A stretch of 64,000 nt of DNA from Nitrospira sp. (GTDB lineage: Bacteria; Nitrospirota; Nitrospiria; Nitrospirales; Nitrospiraceae), in NCBI GenBank assembly GCA_029194675.1, contig JARFXP010000004.1, forward strand, positions 411,151-475,150. The letters run 5' to 3'. Under the pieces are notes generated by a model. The model searched no databases. It was not told the origin of the DNA and worked only from the letters and a program-made list of their open reading frames with translations. How positions within the stretch are numbered: the first letter of the stretch is position 1; every line of letters begins with the position of its first letter. The position numbers and the translations under genes were made by a program. Shown in pieces: positions 26,037-34,700 of this stretch.

Positions 26037-27718
26037 TTGCTTGTCCTCGGGTTGCGATTGAACAGACCGTGACACACGCGGTAGGCGTTCGCGATCTGAG
26101 TAAGCGTCGGATTAGAAGCGCCTGCTGTGGGCATGAACGCAGAATCCAGAACATACAGACCTTTCACCGTGTGACTCTCACAGTTCTCATCAAGAACCGA
26201 AGCCCAGGGATCCCGGCCGGCACGCAATGTGCCATGATTGTGACCATAGCCTTCATTGACCGCGGCCTGCGGCTCGAACTTGCGCAATTCACCCCCAGCC
26301 TCGACCATGATCTGACACACGCGATCCATGCAGTACTTACTGATCGCTAGATCGTAGTCGTGATGCTTGTAGTTGACGCGAGCGACCGGCAATCCCCAGG
26401 GGTCCTTCACATCCTTGTCGAGCTCGACGCGATTGTCGTACAAGGACATCGTCTCGCCGGTGAAGGAGAACATCACGCCGCCTTGATTTCGGAGCTCTAC
26501 GAGGCGATCGATCAAGTCGTTGCCCCAAAGATCCTTCGATTTTTTGGCCCCACCAGCCCTCGTTACGCACTTAATGAGGGGGCTGATAGTGAACGGGTCG
26601 TAGATTGAAAACTTGCCGCCCTTGGTGAGTTCAGGGCGCTGCTTGTCGCGAATCACGTAAAGATCACGCAGCTGCAGACTCCCCAGCGAGGTACGGGGTT
26701 GGAACAGTCGTTGCGGGCCGTCATCCCAGACGGGTTGACCTTTGAAAGTTAGTTCAGCATTGCCCTTAGTGTGGTAGGTCAAATAGCGGCCGATCAGCTT
26801 GTTCGGATCGGGTATTCCCGAGATGAGAAACAAACGAGCTGATTCGAGGGCTTGGATGGAGACAAACACCCGAGGTGCCTTCACCACAAACTCCTGCCCG
26901 GACGGGGAATCTTTGTAGGCCACACCCTCCACCACTCCGCTCTTATAGAGAATGCGCGTCACGCAATGCTCCGTTTTCAAGGTACAGAGACCGCTACGTA
27001 AAGCGGTTGCGAGGACGGTGTTCGTACTGCTTGCGCGGTCGTTCACGGCGCAACCGTAGCCTTGACAGAAACCGCAGTATGGACAACCTGGACGTCCATT
27101 GAACGTGCGGGTATTGATTCCGCGTGGGCTTGGGAAGGGTAGCATGCCAGCTCGACCAAACGCCCATTGGAGGAACGGGGTCGAGGCATGAGGTCGGAGC
27201 GGTGGCATCGGAAATTGGTACCGGGGCCGTGTGGGTTCCTGCATATGGCGGGTGCCAGGTGTCGGCGCCTGGCCGGAAACACCCCACTCCCATTCGGCCA
27301 TCTCGAACCAGGGCTGGAACTCATCGTAAGACCATGGCCAATTGATCTGCGAGGTGCCGGGCGGTGGACTAGGCATGACGTCAAGCAGACTGAAATCCTC
27401 AGCCGTATAGCGGGGCAGATTGGCTTCCCATAACATCGTTGCGCCGCCCACCATGTTGCCGATCCACCAGCGTTCGACTTTCTTCGCCACCTGAGTCACC
27501 GGATCCACGTACATCATTGGGTCCGATTGTTTCGATGGAATCAGCGCCTTGTGTTCGGAGTAGTGGAGTTCGTCGTAAGGCAGAAAGTCGTCAGGACGTT
27601 TGAGCGGACCTTTCTCGAAGACGATCACTCGCTGCCCATGTTGTACAAGTACTCGGGCGGCAGTACCCCCCCCCGCTCCCGAGCCGACGACAATGGCATC
27701 AAACTTTTGGTCAGTCAT
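26033..27718 (-). CDS. GMC-family FAD oxidoreductase
   Basis: 561 residues from ATG 27718, which has a GGAGAA site eight bases upstream and overlaps the stop of the previous gene by eight bases. The FAD-binding loop VVGSGAGGGTAARVL is at residues 9-23, followed by VIVFEKG. A Cys-rich stretch CPYCGFCQGYGC is in the middle, as in the GMC subunits of gluconate and related dehydrogenases. The C-terminal block GYGHNHGTLRAG and TAGASNPTLTQIANAYR carries the catalytic His. Together with the next-upstream subunit-3-like protein it should form a two-subunit alcohol or sugar dehydrogenase. The substrate is unknown and no cytochrome subunit is present. Confidence 0.9.
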   Translation of the reverse strand: MTDQKFDAIVVGSGAGGGTAARVLVQHGQRVIVFEKGPLKRPDDFLPYDELHYSEHKALIPSKQSDPMMYVDPVTQVAKKVERWWIGNMVGGATMLWEANLPRYTAEDFSLLDVMPSPPPGTSQINWPWSYDEFQPWFEMAEWEWGVSGQAPTPGTRHMQEPTRPRYQFPMPPLRPHASTPFLQWAFGRAGMLPFPSPRGINTRTFNGRPGCPYCGFCQGYGCAVNDRASSTNTVLATALRSGLCTLKTEHCVTRILYKSGVVEGVAYKDSPSGQEFVVKAPRVFVSIQALESARLFLISGIPDPNKLIGRYLTYHTKGNAELTFKGQPVWDDGPQRLFQPRTSLGSLQLRDLYVIRDKQRPELTKGGKFSIYDPFTISPLIKCVTRAGGAKKSKDLWGNDLIDRLVELRNQGGVMFSFTGETMSLYDNRVELDKDVKDPWGLPVARVNYKHHDYDLAISKYCMDRVCQIMVEAGGELRKFEPQAAVNEGYGHNHGTLRAGRDPWASVLDENCESHTVKGLYVLDSAFMPTAGASNPTLTQIANAYRVCHGLFNRNPRTSK

Positions 27719-28223
27719 GATACAAATTCTCCGCGGGTTGGAGGTAGCCCAGGGCACGCCACATGATCTTATTGTCGTTGCCACCCCAACGCGGATCGGC
27801 GAAACACCCTTGAATACAGTGCCGTCGTAAGGTGGTGAATACGACCTTTTGATCCAGATCGGTCGCTAGGCCTTCGAGGGCAGCAGCCTCAAGCTGCGTC
27901 AACAATTCGACTAAGCTTGCGTCTTCGATATCAGCCAGCGTTTTGGCGTACTTCTTAATGCAGTACTTTTCGAGTTCACCCAGCGCCTTTAGATAGAGGG
28001 CCCGCCAGGCCGGGATCTCTTCGTAGACGCTTGGGTCCATGGCCAGCAGCTGATTCACGAAACGACTGGCGCGGGCTTCCCGAGCACCAGGGATTTGGCG
28101 CGTGTGGTCGGCGGGAAGTATGCCATCAAACAGACGGTCGAGCGCAGCGAGTTGGGCATCATCAAGGATGCTGGCTGCCGGTCGCCGAAGCCAAGTGGGT
28201 ATGTTGGGATCGAAGAGAATCAT
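27711..28223 (-). CDS. Gluconate 2-dehydrogenase subunit-3-like protein
   Basis: 170 residues, helical. It matches the gluconate 2-dehydrogenase subunit 3 family by length and by the patterns LDRLFDGILPADHTRQIPGA near residue 30 and RRHCIQGCFADPRWGGN near residue 135, which ends in the usual G-x-x-G-D/N-R-like turn. In known systems this subunit pairs with a GMC flavoprotein and supports its export or assembly; here neither protein has a Tat signal. A GGAAGGA site precedes the ATG, which overlaps the stop of the HAD-hemerythrin gene by four bases. Confidence 0.85.
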   Translation of the reverse strand: MILFDPNIPTWLRRPAASILDDAQLAALDRLFDGILPADHTRQIPGAREARASRFVNQLLAMDPSVYEEIPAWRALYLKALGELEKYCIKKYAKTLADIEDASLVELLTQLEAAALEGLATDLDQKVVFTTLRRHCIQGCFADPRWGGNDNKIMWRALGYLQPAENLYHD

Positions 28224-29245
28224 GTGTGTCCTTCCAAGTCATTTTCCATACCTTGGATCATGTTGTAGTGCAGTGTAATGTCAGGCGGACCAAGTCGCTC
28301 GATCATGCCGCACATGACGGCGTCGTCTTCGTCGGTCAGCAAGTCGCCGATCTCTTTAAAGAGCTCGTCATCTTCACGCTTGCCATGGGTTTTATAAAGC
28401 CTTACGAACGCATCCGTGACGTTGGCGAACTCGAGCAAAGCGTTTTTATTGCCCGCCTGAATCCGGTTCAGTGCGATGGTCATAGCCTTGAAGTAGGCGC
28501 GACCTTGGTCGTGTTCTTCCAGCATCCAAGCAGTCTTGGACGAGGGATATCCACGCATGTGAGCGAAAGGCACAAGCACCTCTTCCTCCATACGATGATG
28601 ATAGGGGTCGATGAAATGATTGACGATCCATACCAGACGGTGCATTGCGCTTAGCAACGCCTTGAAGATCTCCACCGGGTCCTCGCTCGCGCGCAGACGT
28701 TGAACGATAGTAGATGCGGCGTTGACGATCCGATTCCCCACCATATGTTGGCCTTCGAGCAGAGCTTCGATGAGCCGGCCGCTTGAAACGGGTAAAACGA
28801 CTCCTCGCGGTAAGTTGGAGTGCATATAATCACCGCCGGGCGGAAATTTCTTAACGACTCCTGTCATGCCAGCATTGATTGCACCTAAGACCTCCAGCAA
28901 GTTTTCGCTCACATACGTGCAATCCTCCGGATTGACGTTCATCGCTCTTGCAGCGAGTTCGTATATGGCCCGTTGAGGTTTTTCTGCCTTGACTGCGAGA
29001 ATCTCTGGATCTTGGGTGGAGATGATGCGTTCGAAATAGCCTTCTAGTCCCGCATCTTTAAGCATCAGCGATGCGTCAACACCAGGCGGTACGTTTGTGA
29101 TCACCGCCAGACGCACACCATCGAGCGCCTTGATGTTCTTGAGGAGCTCGTCGACGCTTGGTCGAAAACGAATCAGATGTCCCTTGCGGTCGACGACTCC
29201 CAATGTGTTGCGGATATCAAAGAAAAACACGTGAGATCGAGTCAT
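28220..29245 (-). CDS. HAD-like domain fused to a hemerythrin HHE domain
   Basis: 341 residues from ATG 29245, chosen for the GAGG site just upstream; the frame opens earlier but without coding character. Residues 1-200 are a HAD-superfamily domain: VFFFDIRNTLGVVDRKG (usual nucleophile motif, second Asp replaced by Asn), AVITNVPPGVDAS, and DCTYVSENLLEVLGAINAGM. Residues 215-340 are a hemerythrin-like four-helix bundle with ligand pattern NHFIDPYHHRMEEEV, LEEHDQGR and THGKREDDEL, predicted to bind a di-iron centre. The combination suggests an oxygen- or NO-responsive enzyme. It is the first gene of the eight-gene cluster. Confidence 0.82.
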   Translation of the reverse strand: MTRSHVFFFDIRNTLGVVDRKGHLIRFRPSVDELLKNIKALDGVRLAVITNVPPGVDASLMLKDAGLEGYFERIISTQDPEILAVKAEKPQRAIYELAARAMNVNPEDCTYVSENLLEVLGAINAGMTGVVKKFPPGGDYMHSNLPRGVVLPVSSGRLIEALLEGQHMVGNRIVNAASTIVQRLRASEDPVEIFKALLSAMHRLVWIVNHFIDPYHHRMEEEVLVPFAHMRGYPSSKTAWMLEEHDQGRAYFKAMTIALNRIQAGNKNALLEFANVTDAFVRLYKTHGKREDDELFKEIGDLLTDEDDAVMCGMIERLGPPDITLHYNMIQGMENDLEGHT

Positions 29246-29962
29246 TTCCTCACCTCGGCTAAAGCGTGATTGGCTCTCCATCAATGAAAGAAATGGCGTC
29301 AAGCCTTGTAGATGTCTTGCGTTGGGGAATGGCTCCTCTTGAAAGGAAAGCTCGCTTGCATCGTGGTCATGACAAACCGATCGTTGGAGCACGTAACTCA
29401 CCGAATTCTTGCACGCGAAGCCGCTGTACCACCTGTTCCGAGGCCAGGACAATAGCGCCACTTGAGACCTCTGCGATTCCTCCTTGGAATAAGATCATAT
29501 GGCTCTATCAAAGTAGATCCATTAATCTCTCTCCATGCCTAGAGGTCAATTCGTCTGTTCCTGCTTGCGATGACGTCCACGGAATATCTCGTCGCTGCAT
29601 ACTTCAAGCAAAGAACGGACCTCGTTGAATCTGCCAGGATGGCGTGAATTTCAAAGGATTGTGCTGTTCTTTACGAGGAAGAGCTCCGCGAGGTGAATCT
29701 ATTTCGATTCAGGGAGTATCAGAATGGATTCAGGGAGTATCAGAATGGATTCAGGGAGTTTGCTAGAGGTAGCGTGCAATCAGAGGTGCAGATGCCCAAG
29801 GAATCCCGAACTATCCGGTCAGAAGTTGTCCACGTTAATGAGCTTGTGACTCGCTGACTCTCTAGCTGCTTTGCTGAGTTTTCAGTTGTGAGTTTTGAGT
29901 GATGAGTTTGGGGTCTCTCCGGAAAACTAAGAACCAAGCACTCAGAACTCAAAACTGCGGCA
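29246..29962. other. 717 bp leader of the eight-gene cluster; no gene seen
   Basis: No credible coding frame on either strand. This stretch holds the leader and presumably the promoter of the minus-strand cluster, and the downstream end of the hypothetical gene at 29963. The left part (29246-29640) is AT-richer. The right part contains short tandem repeats (separate entry) and, at 29881-29960, a low-complexity inverted pair in which a TGAGTTTTGAGTG-like run faces an ACTCAGAACTCAAAACT run. Confidence 0.55.
29706..29760. repeat. 21 bp tandem repeat, 2.6 units
   Basis: The unit GATTCAGGGAGTATCAGAATG occurs twice exactly (29706-29726 and 29727-29747), followed by 13 bases of a third copy. It lies in the non-coding leader about 460 bp upstream of the eight-gene cluster. 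It could be a regulator-binding array or simple slippage. Confidence 0.85.
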
Positions 29963-30385
29963 TCACATCCCTCCACCTGCACCATCCAACTCGGGCTGAT
30001 TGCCCGGAAGGATCTTCTGTAAAGCAGCTCGATAGTCCTTGAGTCGCTTTTCATCCACTCGTCCGATCTCAATTTCCTTATCCCGCTGCATTCGTTCCAA
30101 GTGATCCAATGCCGAGAGAAGCGGTTGAACGGCCCCGAGGAGGTTCCCGATTTCAAACGCCTCCAGAGATGACACCAACGATTCATTCAGCGACTTGTAC
30201 GGGGTTCCAGCACTCTGGCTTCGCGCACGTGACACGATGGTTTCATAGCCATCCACCGCCTCGAAAGCAGGTTTCACTCCCGAGGGTAGCGAGCTCAAGT
30301 GGACAATGGGCGGAAGCTTAGCGGCATAGGACTTGAGATGGGACGTTAACCCTCCCACGGTATCGAGTACTTCGGTGGTCAGCAT
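29963..30385 (-). CDS. Hypothetical helical protein linked to the pseudouridine synthase gene
   Basis: 140 residues, cytoplasmic, almost all helical, with a flexible Gly-rich C-terminus (GAGGGM). The family is not recognised. It starts inside the end of the pseudouridine synthase gene (overlap of seven bases), so it is translationally coupled to it. The conserved-looking segment SLEAFEIGNLLGAVQPLLSA is mid-protein. No function can be given. Confidence 0.65.
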   Translation of the reverse strand: MLTTEVLDTVGGLTSHLKSYAAKLPPIVHLSSLPSGVKPAFEAVDGYETIVSRARSQSAGTPYKSLNESLVSSLEAFEIGNLLGAVQPLLSALDHLERMQRDKEIEIGRVDEKRLKDYRAALQKILPGNQPELDGAGGGM

Positions 30386-31383
30386 GCGTCCTCAGCAAAA
30401 TGGAATTCCGCGGCTGATCCACGCACTCTACCGTGGGTGGCGAGTATCAGCTCCTCAAACGCATTCGTCACCGTCTCCATATCACCAGGAATCGGCCTCG
30501 TGAATTCCTCCACTTTACCCGTCGTTGGATGAACGAATCCCAGCGTCCTGGCATGGAGCATCACCCGAGGAATCACCACTTCAACGACCGTACAGACCTT
30601 CCGTCCGCCGTACGTGTGATCCCCCAGAATGGGATGTCCCAAGGAGGCGAGGTGAACCCGAAGCTGATGAGTCCGGCCGGTTCGGGGATACAGCAGCACA
30701 TGGGCAGCCGCTTTCCCATACCGCCGCTCCACCACATACTCCGTCACCGATTCCTTAGGACTGGTCGTTCTCGGGGAAAATTTCTTCCGATCTTTGATGT
30801 CCCGACCGATCGCCAGCTCGATCACTCCTCGGCCTTTCTTGGGAACGCCCCAGACCAAGGCTTCGTACACCCTGGTAATGGTATGATGCTTGAATTGTGC
30901 CGCAAGCGCGCGGTGCACCTGGTCGGTCTTGGTAATGACCATGACGCCGGAGGTTTCCTTGTCCAGTCGATGGACGAGACCGGGCCTCTCCTTTCCACCG
31001 ATGGTCGAGATCGTGCCGCCCGATGTTTGGAAATGATGGAGCAGCGCGTTCACCAGGGTTCCGGTCCAGTTCCCCGGAGCAGGATGGACGACGATGCCAG
31101 GCGGTTTATTCAAGACCAGCAGAGACTCATCCTCGAACAGCACTTCTAGAGGGATGGCCTCTCCCTTGATTGAAAGAGGCTCCGGCTTCGGTACATCCAT
31201 GGTGATCCGATCGCCGGGTTTGATCTTGTGACTCGCCTTCACCACCTGATCGTTGATTCGAATGCGCCCCAGCTCGATCAGCCGCTGCAAGGCAGACCGC
31301 GAGATCTCCCGTTCTCGATTGACGAGAAAGAGGTCCAGCCGTTTGGGCTGTTCTCCGGCAGTGATGATAAATTCTGTAATCAT
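30379..31383 (-). CDS. RluA-family 23S rRNA pseudouridine synthase (RluD-like)
   Basis: 334 residues. An S4 RNA-binding domain (residues 15-60, RSALQRLIELGRIRINDQ) is followed by the RluA catalytic domain. The catalytic Asp is in HRLDKETSGVMVI (about residue 139), and GRTHQLRVHLASLGHPILGD is the second hallmark. The S4 domain and length favour RluD, which makes pseudouridines in helix 69 of 23S rRNA, over RluA. It is the first gene of a two-gene unit with the hypothetical protein at 29963. Confidence 0.92.
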   Translation of the reverse strand: MITEFIITAGEQPKRLDLFLVNREREISRSALQRLIELGRIRINDQVVKASHKIKPGDRITMDVPKPEPLSIKGEAIPLEVLFEDESLLVLNKPPGIVVHPAPGNWTGTLVNALLHHFQTSGGTISTIGGKERPGLVHRLDKETSGVMVITKTDQVHRALAAQFKHHTITRVYEALVWGVPKKGRGVIELAIGRDIKDRKKFSPRTTSPKESVTEYVVERRYGKAAAHVLLYPRTGRTHQLRVHLASLGHPILGDHTYGGRKVCTVVEVVIPRVMLHARTLGFVHPTTGKVEEFTRPIPGDMETVTNAFEELILATHGRVRGSAAEFHFAEDAC

Positions 31384-31576
31384 GAGCAGAACACGCTACT
31401 AAAGAGCCTTGGTCAAATGCAATCGGCTATTGCCGGCGGTTTGCTTCTTTCGTAACGGAGGATCATAGTACCAAGTACCAAAGTAAACCGGTCCGCTCAG
31501 CTCCGGCTTCGCTCTCAGCGGAGCGGTTGAAGCCGACGAGGCGTTTTGCTAGGGTGGCTCCCCGGGAGCAACTCAC

Positions 31577-33007
31577 ATGGGCATACGATTTTCGCATTAC
31601 GACCCAGAGGGGTTCTACGACGAGCTCTATGAGGAGAAAGGCCAGCCGCGACCCGGAAGCACGCTCTTACTGCGAAAGTTTGCATCACTGCCGGAAGGGG
31701 AGCTGAAAAAACGACAGGAAGCGGCGGAACGCGTGATTCTCAACATGGGGATGACGTTCGGCGTCTATGGAAGCGATGACCGACATGAGCAGATCTTCCC
31801 CTTCGACATCGTCCCACGGATCGTTTCGGCGTCGGATTGGGAGCACATCGAATCCGGCCTTTGTCAGCGCATGCGCGCGTTGAACTTGTTTATCGACGAT
31901 GTGTACCACGATCAAAAGATCCTCAAGAACGGAGTGATTCCCAACGACCTGATTTATTCCAGCAAGGGTTTCTTGCAGCCCTGCATGGGCCTCCACCCAC
32001 CGCGCGGCATCTGGTGCCACATTGCCGGAATCGACCTGGTGCGAATCAGCGATGGTCGGTACTATGTCCTCGAGGACAACACCCGTTGCCCGTCCGGGGT
32101 GGCCTACGTGTTGGAGGCCAGACAGGTCATGAAACGGACATTTCCCGAGCTGTTCGAGGCCTATCGCGTGCGGCCGGTTGATGGATATCCAAGCCAACTC
32201 TTGGAAACCCTTCGTTCCCTTTCCGAGCTTCCGGATCCGACCGTCGTGATTCTCACGCCGGGCACTTTCAATTCCGCCTATTACGAACATTCCCTGCTCG
32301 CCCAAAAGATGGGAGTGGAATTGGTCGAAGCCAGCGATCTCGTGGTTGTGGAGGGGTCGGTCCACATGCGCACCACCAAGGGGTCTCAGCGTGTCGATGT
32401 GATCTACCGCCGGATCAATGACGACTATCTGGACCCCCTGGCGTTTCGAAAAGATTCCCTGCTCGGAGTCCCCGGTCTGATGGAATCCTACAAGAGAGGC
32501 CGAGTCGCACTCGCCAATGCGCCCGGTACAGGTGTGTCGGACGACAAGGCCATTTATGCTTACATCCCGAAGATCATCAATTACTATTTGGCGGAGGAAC
32601 CGATACTCCCGAATGTACCCACCTATATCTGTTCGGATAGACGGGATCGAACCTATGTCTTGGAGCATTTGGATCAACTGGTCGTGAAAGCCACCAATGA
32701 AGCCGGTGGGTACGGGATGCTGATAGGCCCACAGGCCTCGCAACGAGATCGCGAGGAGTATGCCCGTCGCATCGAGGCCGACCCGCGCAATTACATTGCC
32801 CAACCCACTCTGGCCCTCTCGCGAGTGCCCACCTTGGTGGAGGATCATTTGGAAGGGCGCCACGTCGATCTGCGTCCCTACGTCTTGTATGGACGTGATG
32901 TGTACGTCTTGCCGGGAGGTATGACACGCGTGGCATTGCGGAAAGGGTCACTCGTGGTGAATTCGTCTCAAGGTGGAGGCAATAAGGATACCTGGGTCCT
33001 TTCATGA
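31577..33007 (+). CDS. Circularly permuted ATP-grasp type-2 protein (COG2308)
   Basis: 476 residues, usual length of the DUF404/DUF407 family. Family marks include FDIVPRIVSASDWEHIE near residue 75, YYVLEDNTRCPSGVAYVLE near residue 160, and VVKATNEAGGYGMLIGPQAS near residue 375, the ATP-binding part. These proteins are predicted amide-bond ligases that act with alpha-E, transglutaminase and Anbu proteins to make or modify a peptide. A GGGAG site precedes the ATG. The alpha-E gene follows after 55 bp. Confidence 0.92.
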   Translation: MGIRFSHYDPEGFYDELYEEKGQPRPGSTLLLRKFASLPEGELKKRQEAAERVILNMGMTFGVYGSDDRHEQIFPFDIVPRIVSASDWEHIESGLCQRMRALNLFIDDVYHDQKILKNGVIPNDLIYSSKGFLQPCMGLHPPRGIWCHIAGIDLVRISDGRYYVLEDNTRCPSGVAYVLEARQVMKRTFPELFEAYRVRPVDGYPSQLLETLRSLSELPDPTVVILTPGTFNSAYYEHSLLAQKMGVELVEASDLVVVEGSVHMRTTKGSQRVDVIYRRINDDYLDPLAFRKDSLLGVPGLMESYKRGRVALANAPGTGVSDDKAIYAYIPKIINYYLAEEPILPNVPTYICSDRRDRTYVLEHLDQLVVKATNEAGGYGMLIGPQASQRDREEYARRIEADPRNYIAQPTLALSRVPTLVEDHLEGRHVDLRPYVLYGRDVYVLPGGMTRVALRKGSLVVNSSQGGGNKDTWVLS

Positions 33008-33062
33008 ACGACGTCTTTGCCGCTGAAGCTCAAACCAGCAACCGTCTCGCGCTCGACCGACG

Positions 33063-34043
33063 ATGCTGAGCCGAGTCGCCAGTTCCATCTATTGGTTGAA
33101 CCGTTACATCGAAAGGGCGGAGAATTATGCCCGGTTCATCGAGGTGAACTTGAACCTCACTCTCGACCTTCCCAGAGGCACCACGGAGCAGTGGGAGCCG
33201 TTGGTGGCCGCAACGGGAGATCATGAACGTTTTACCGGTCACTATGGAAAGGCGACGAAGGAAACCGTGATCCAGTTTCTCTTAGCCGATGCCACAAATT
33301 CCAATTCGATTCTGTCTTGCCTCCTGGCTGCCCGAGAGAACGCTCGAACGGTCCGGGAAGTCATTTCCACCGACATGTGGGAGCAGGTCAACCGCTTTTA
33401 TCTTATGGTCAGAGACGGTGTCGCGAAGGGCCTGTCCAGCCGAAATCTCCACACGTTTTTGGCGGACGTGAAAGCGAACTGCCACCTCTTCCTGGGCATT
33501 ACCGACGCCACCATGTCGCACGGAGAAGGCTGGCACTTCGCCAGACTCGGGCGTCTGCTGGAACGAGCGGATAAGACCTCCCGCATCCTCGACGTAAAAT
33601 ATTTCATGCTGCTCCCGACCGTGGCCGAAGTCGGCACGCCGTTCGACATTATCCAATGGTCCGCCTTGTTGAAGTCCGCCAGCGCCCTGGAGATGTATTG
33701 CAAACAGCATGGCCGCATCTCGCCCAACCAGGTGGCGGAGTTTCTGATTCTCAATCCGAACTTTCCGCGGGCCATCCGCTATTGCCTCATCAAGGCCGAA
33801 GATTCACTCCATGCGATTGTTGGATCAGAGAGCGACAGGCATAACAATCTGGCGGAAAGGCGGTTGGGTCGGTTACGGTCGGAAATGGACTACGCCGATA
33901 TGGCGGACATCCTGTCTGGCGGGTTGCACGAGTTTTTCGATGACTTTCAACTCAAGCTCAATCGGACCGACGACGCCATTTACGAAACGTTCTTCGCCCT
34001 GCGCCCGGTCGAAGGAGTGATGATGAAGGAAAAAGTGCAGTGA
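33063..34043 (+). CDS. Alpha-E domain protein (DUF403, COG2307)
   Basis: 326 residues, all-helical. The family opening MLSRVASSIYWLNRYIERAE is present at the N-terminus, with ARTVREVISTDMWEQVNRF near residue 95 and WHFARLGRLLERADKTSR near residue 160. It is a constant partner of the permuted ATP-grasp protein, which lies immediately upstream on the same strand. The biochemical role is unknown. After its stop the usual next gene of this locus is absent; integron-like cassettes follow instead. Confidence 0.92.
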   Translation: MLSRVASSIYWLNRYIERAENYARFIEVNLNLTLDLPRGTTEQWEPLVAATGDHERFTGHYGKATKETVIQFLLADATNSNSILSCLLAARENARTVREVISTDMWEQVNRFYLMVRDGVAKGLSSRNLHTFLADVKANCHLFLGITDATMSHGEGWHFARLGRLLERADKTSRILDVKYFMLLPTVAEVGTPFDIIQWSALLKSASALEMYCKQHGRISPNQVAEFLILNPNFPRAIRYCLIKAEDSLHAIVGSESDRHNNLAERRLGRLRSEMDYADMADILSGGLHEFFDDFQLKLNRTDDAIYETFFALRPVEGVMMKEKVQ

Positions 34044-34126
34044 GGCGTCGACCGTGCGCGAACATCCTCTCGCCGCACAGCCTCGTGTTCTTCGGCACTC
34101 GTCATCTGAAGATGTCGCGGGTGTGC

Positions 34127-34189
34127 GGCCGAACGCCCTGCCGTTCAGCTACGGCCTGAAGCACCATTCGCTGCAACGGTTAGTTAGGC
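34127..34189 (-). repeat. attC-like site 1
   Basis: 63 bp imperfect palindrome. The core GTTAGGC (34183-34189 on plus) faces GCCGAAC (34128-34134). The inner arms CCGTTCAGC and GCTGCAACGG pair except for one extra base, as in attC sites with extrahelical bases. The TAA of the minus gene at 34184 lies inside the core, as is usual for integron cassettes. Together with the site at 34634 it brackets one cassette. Confidence 0.65.
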
Positions 34190-34423
34190 GGTGGCGGCCT
34201 CAAGCGATCGACTCTTTTTCGCAATGGCTCGTGGAAAATCGACAAAGACGAAGTATGCCTTGTGATAGAGATAATCCTCGCCGCTTTCGTCCACGATCCG
34301 CACCAGATCGTCCTTGGCCGCTTGCGGGTCCGGGATGATTCGATACACCTTGCCTGGAATCAAAGATGCCTTGTAGTCGGTATTATCCACGCAGAGGGCA
34401 AATGATTTGGCTAGTTGTCTCAT
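34184..34423 (-). CDS. Cassette gene: small hypothetical protein
   Basis: 79 residues. A small beta-rich domain, LIPGKVYRIIPDPQAAKDD...LVRIVDESGEDYLY, resembles SH3-like short proteins found near toxin-antitoxin genes. The ATG overlaps the stop of the upstream 68-residue frame (ATGA). Its stop is within the attC-like core. No function is known; by position it belongs to the first cassette. Confidence 0.65.
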   Translation of the reverse strand: MRQLAKSFALCVDNTDYKASLIPGKVYRIIPDPQAAKDDLVRIVDESGEDYLYHKAYFVFVDFPRAIAKKSRSLEAATA

Positions 34424-34626
34424 GATTCCTCCAAGTACCGCTTGATCTTGAGGTCTCGCCTGCCGATGTTGTGGGCTTCATACCAATGAAGCTCTACCCT
34501 TCGCAGAATACCGTTCGGCAACCGGACGGGACGATTCCTTTCAGCTTCCGCCAGCGGCCTGGACCGTAGGCTTTGCGGAGGTAACGCCGGACTCGGATTC
34601 CGGAACCGGTCGCAATAATAGTGCAC
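34420..34626 (-). CDS. Cassette gene: small basic hypothetical protein
   Basis: 68 residues from a GTG close to the attC core at 34634. The C-terminal half (RPVRLPNGILRRVELHWYEA, then HNIGRRDLKIKRYL) has a conserved look with the motif HWYEAHxIG; the N-terminal part may be upstream DNA and the true start may be later. It overlaps the next gene by four bases, so the pair may be a two-component unit such as a toxin-antitoxin pair. That is inference. Confidence 0.55.
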   Translation of the reverse strand: MHYYCDRFRNPSPALPPQSLRSRPLAEAERNRPVRLPNGILRRVELHWYEAHNIGRRDLKIKRYLEES

Positions 34627-34633
34627 ACAGGCG

Positions 34634-34699
34634 GCCTAACGTTTGAGCTGAGGCGCGAGTGCCATGCCGGTGCGAGTCGGCTCGAGCGAAGGGTTAGGC
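34634..34699 (-). repeat. attC-like site 2
   Basis: 66 bp site with perfect inverted cores GCCTAAC (34634-34640) and GTTAGGC (34693-34699) and nested GAGC/GCTC arms between. This matches the layout of integron attC sites (R-double-prime, L-double-prime, L-prime, R-prime). It lies directly after the stop of the minus gene at 34701, as a cassette recombination site should. Confidence 0.75.
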
Positions 34700-34700
34700 A

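Noticed and set aside
29706..29760. CRISPR array
   Set aside because: Repeats are directly adjacent with no spacers.
31685..32863. 392-codon minus frame across the ATP-grasp gene
   Set aside because: Antisense of a clearly recognisable ATP-grasp protein; long only because of GC-rich third positions.
34054..34338. 94-codon plus frame after the alpha-E gene as a remnant of the next locus gene
   Set aside because: No similarity to a transglutaminase or other locus protein could be seen, and most of it overlaps the attC-like site and the antisense cassette gene.
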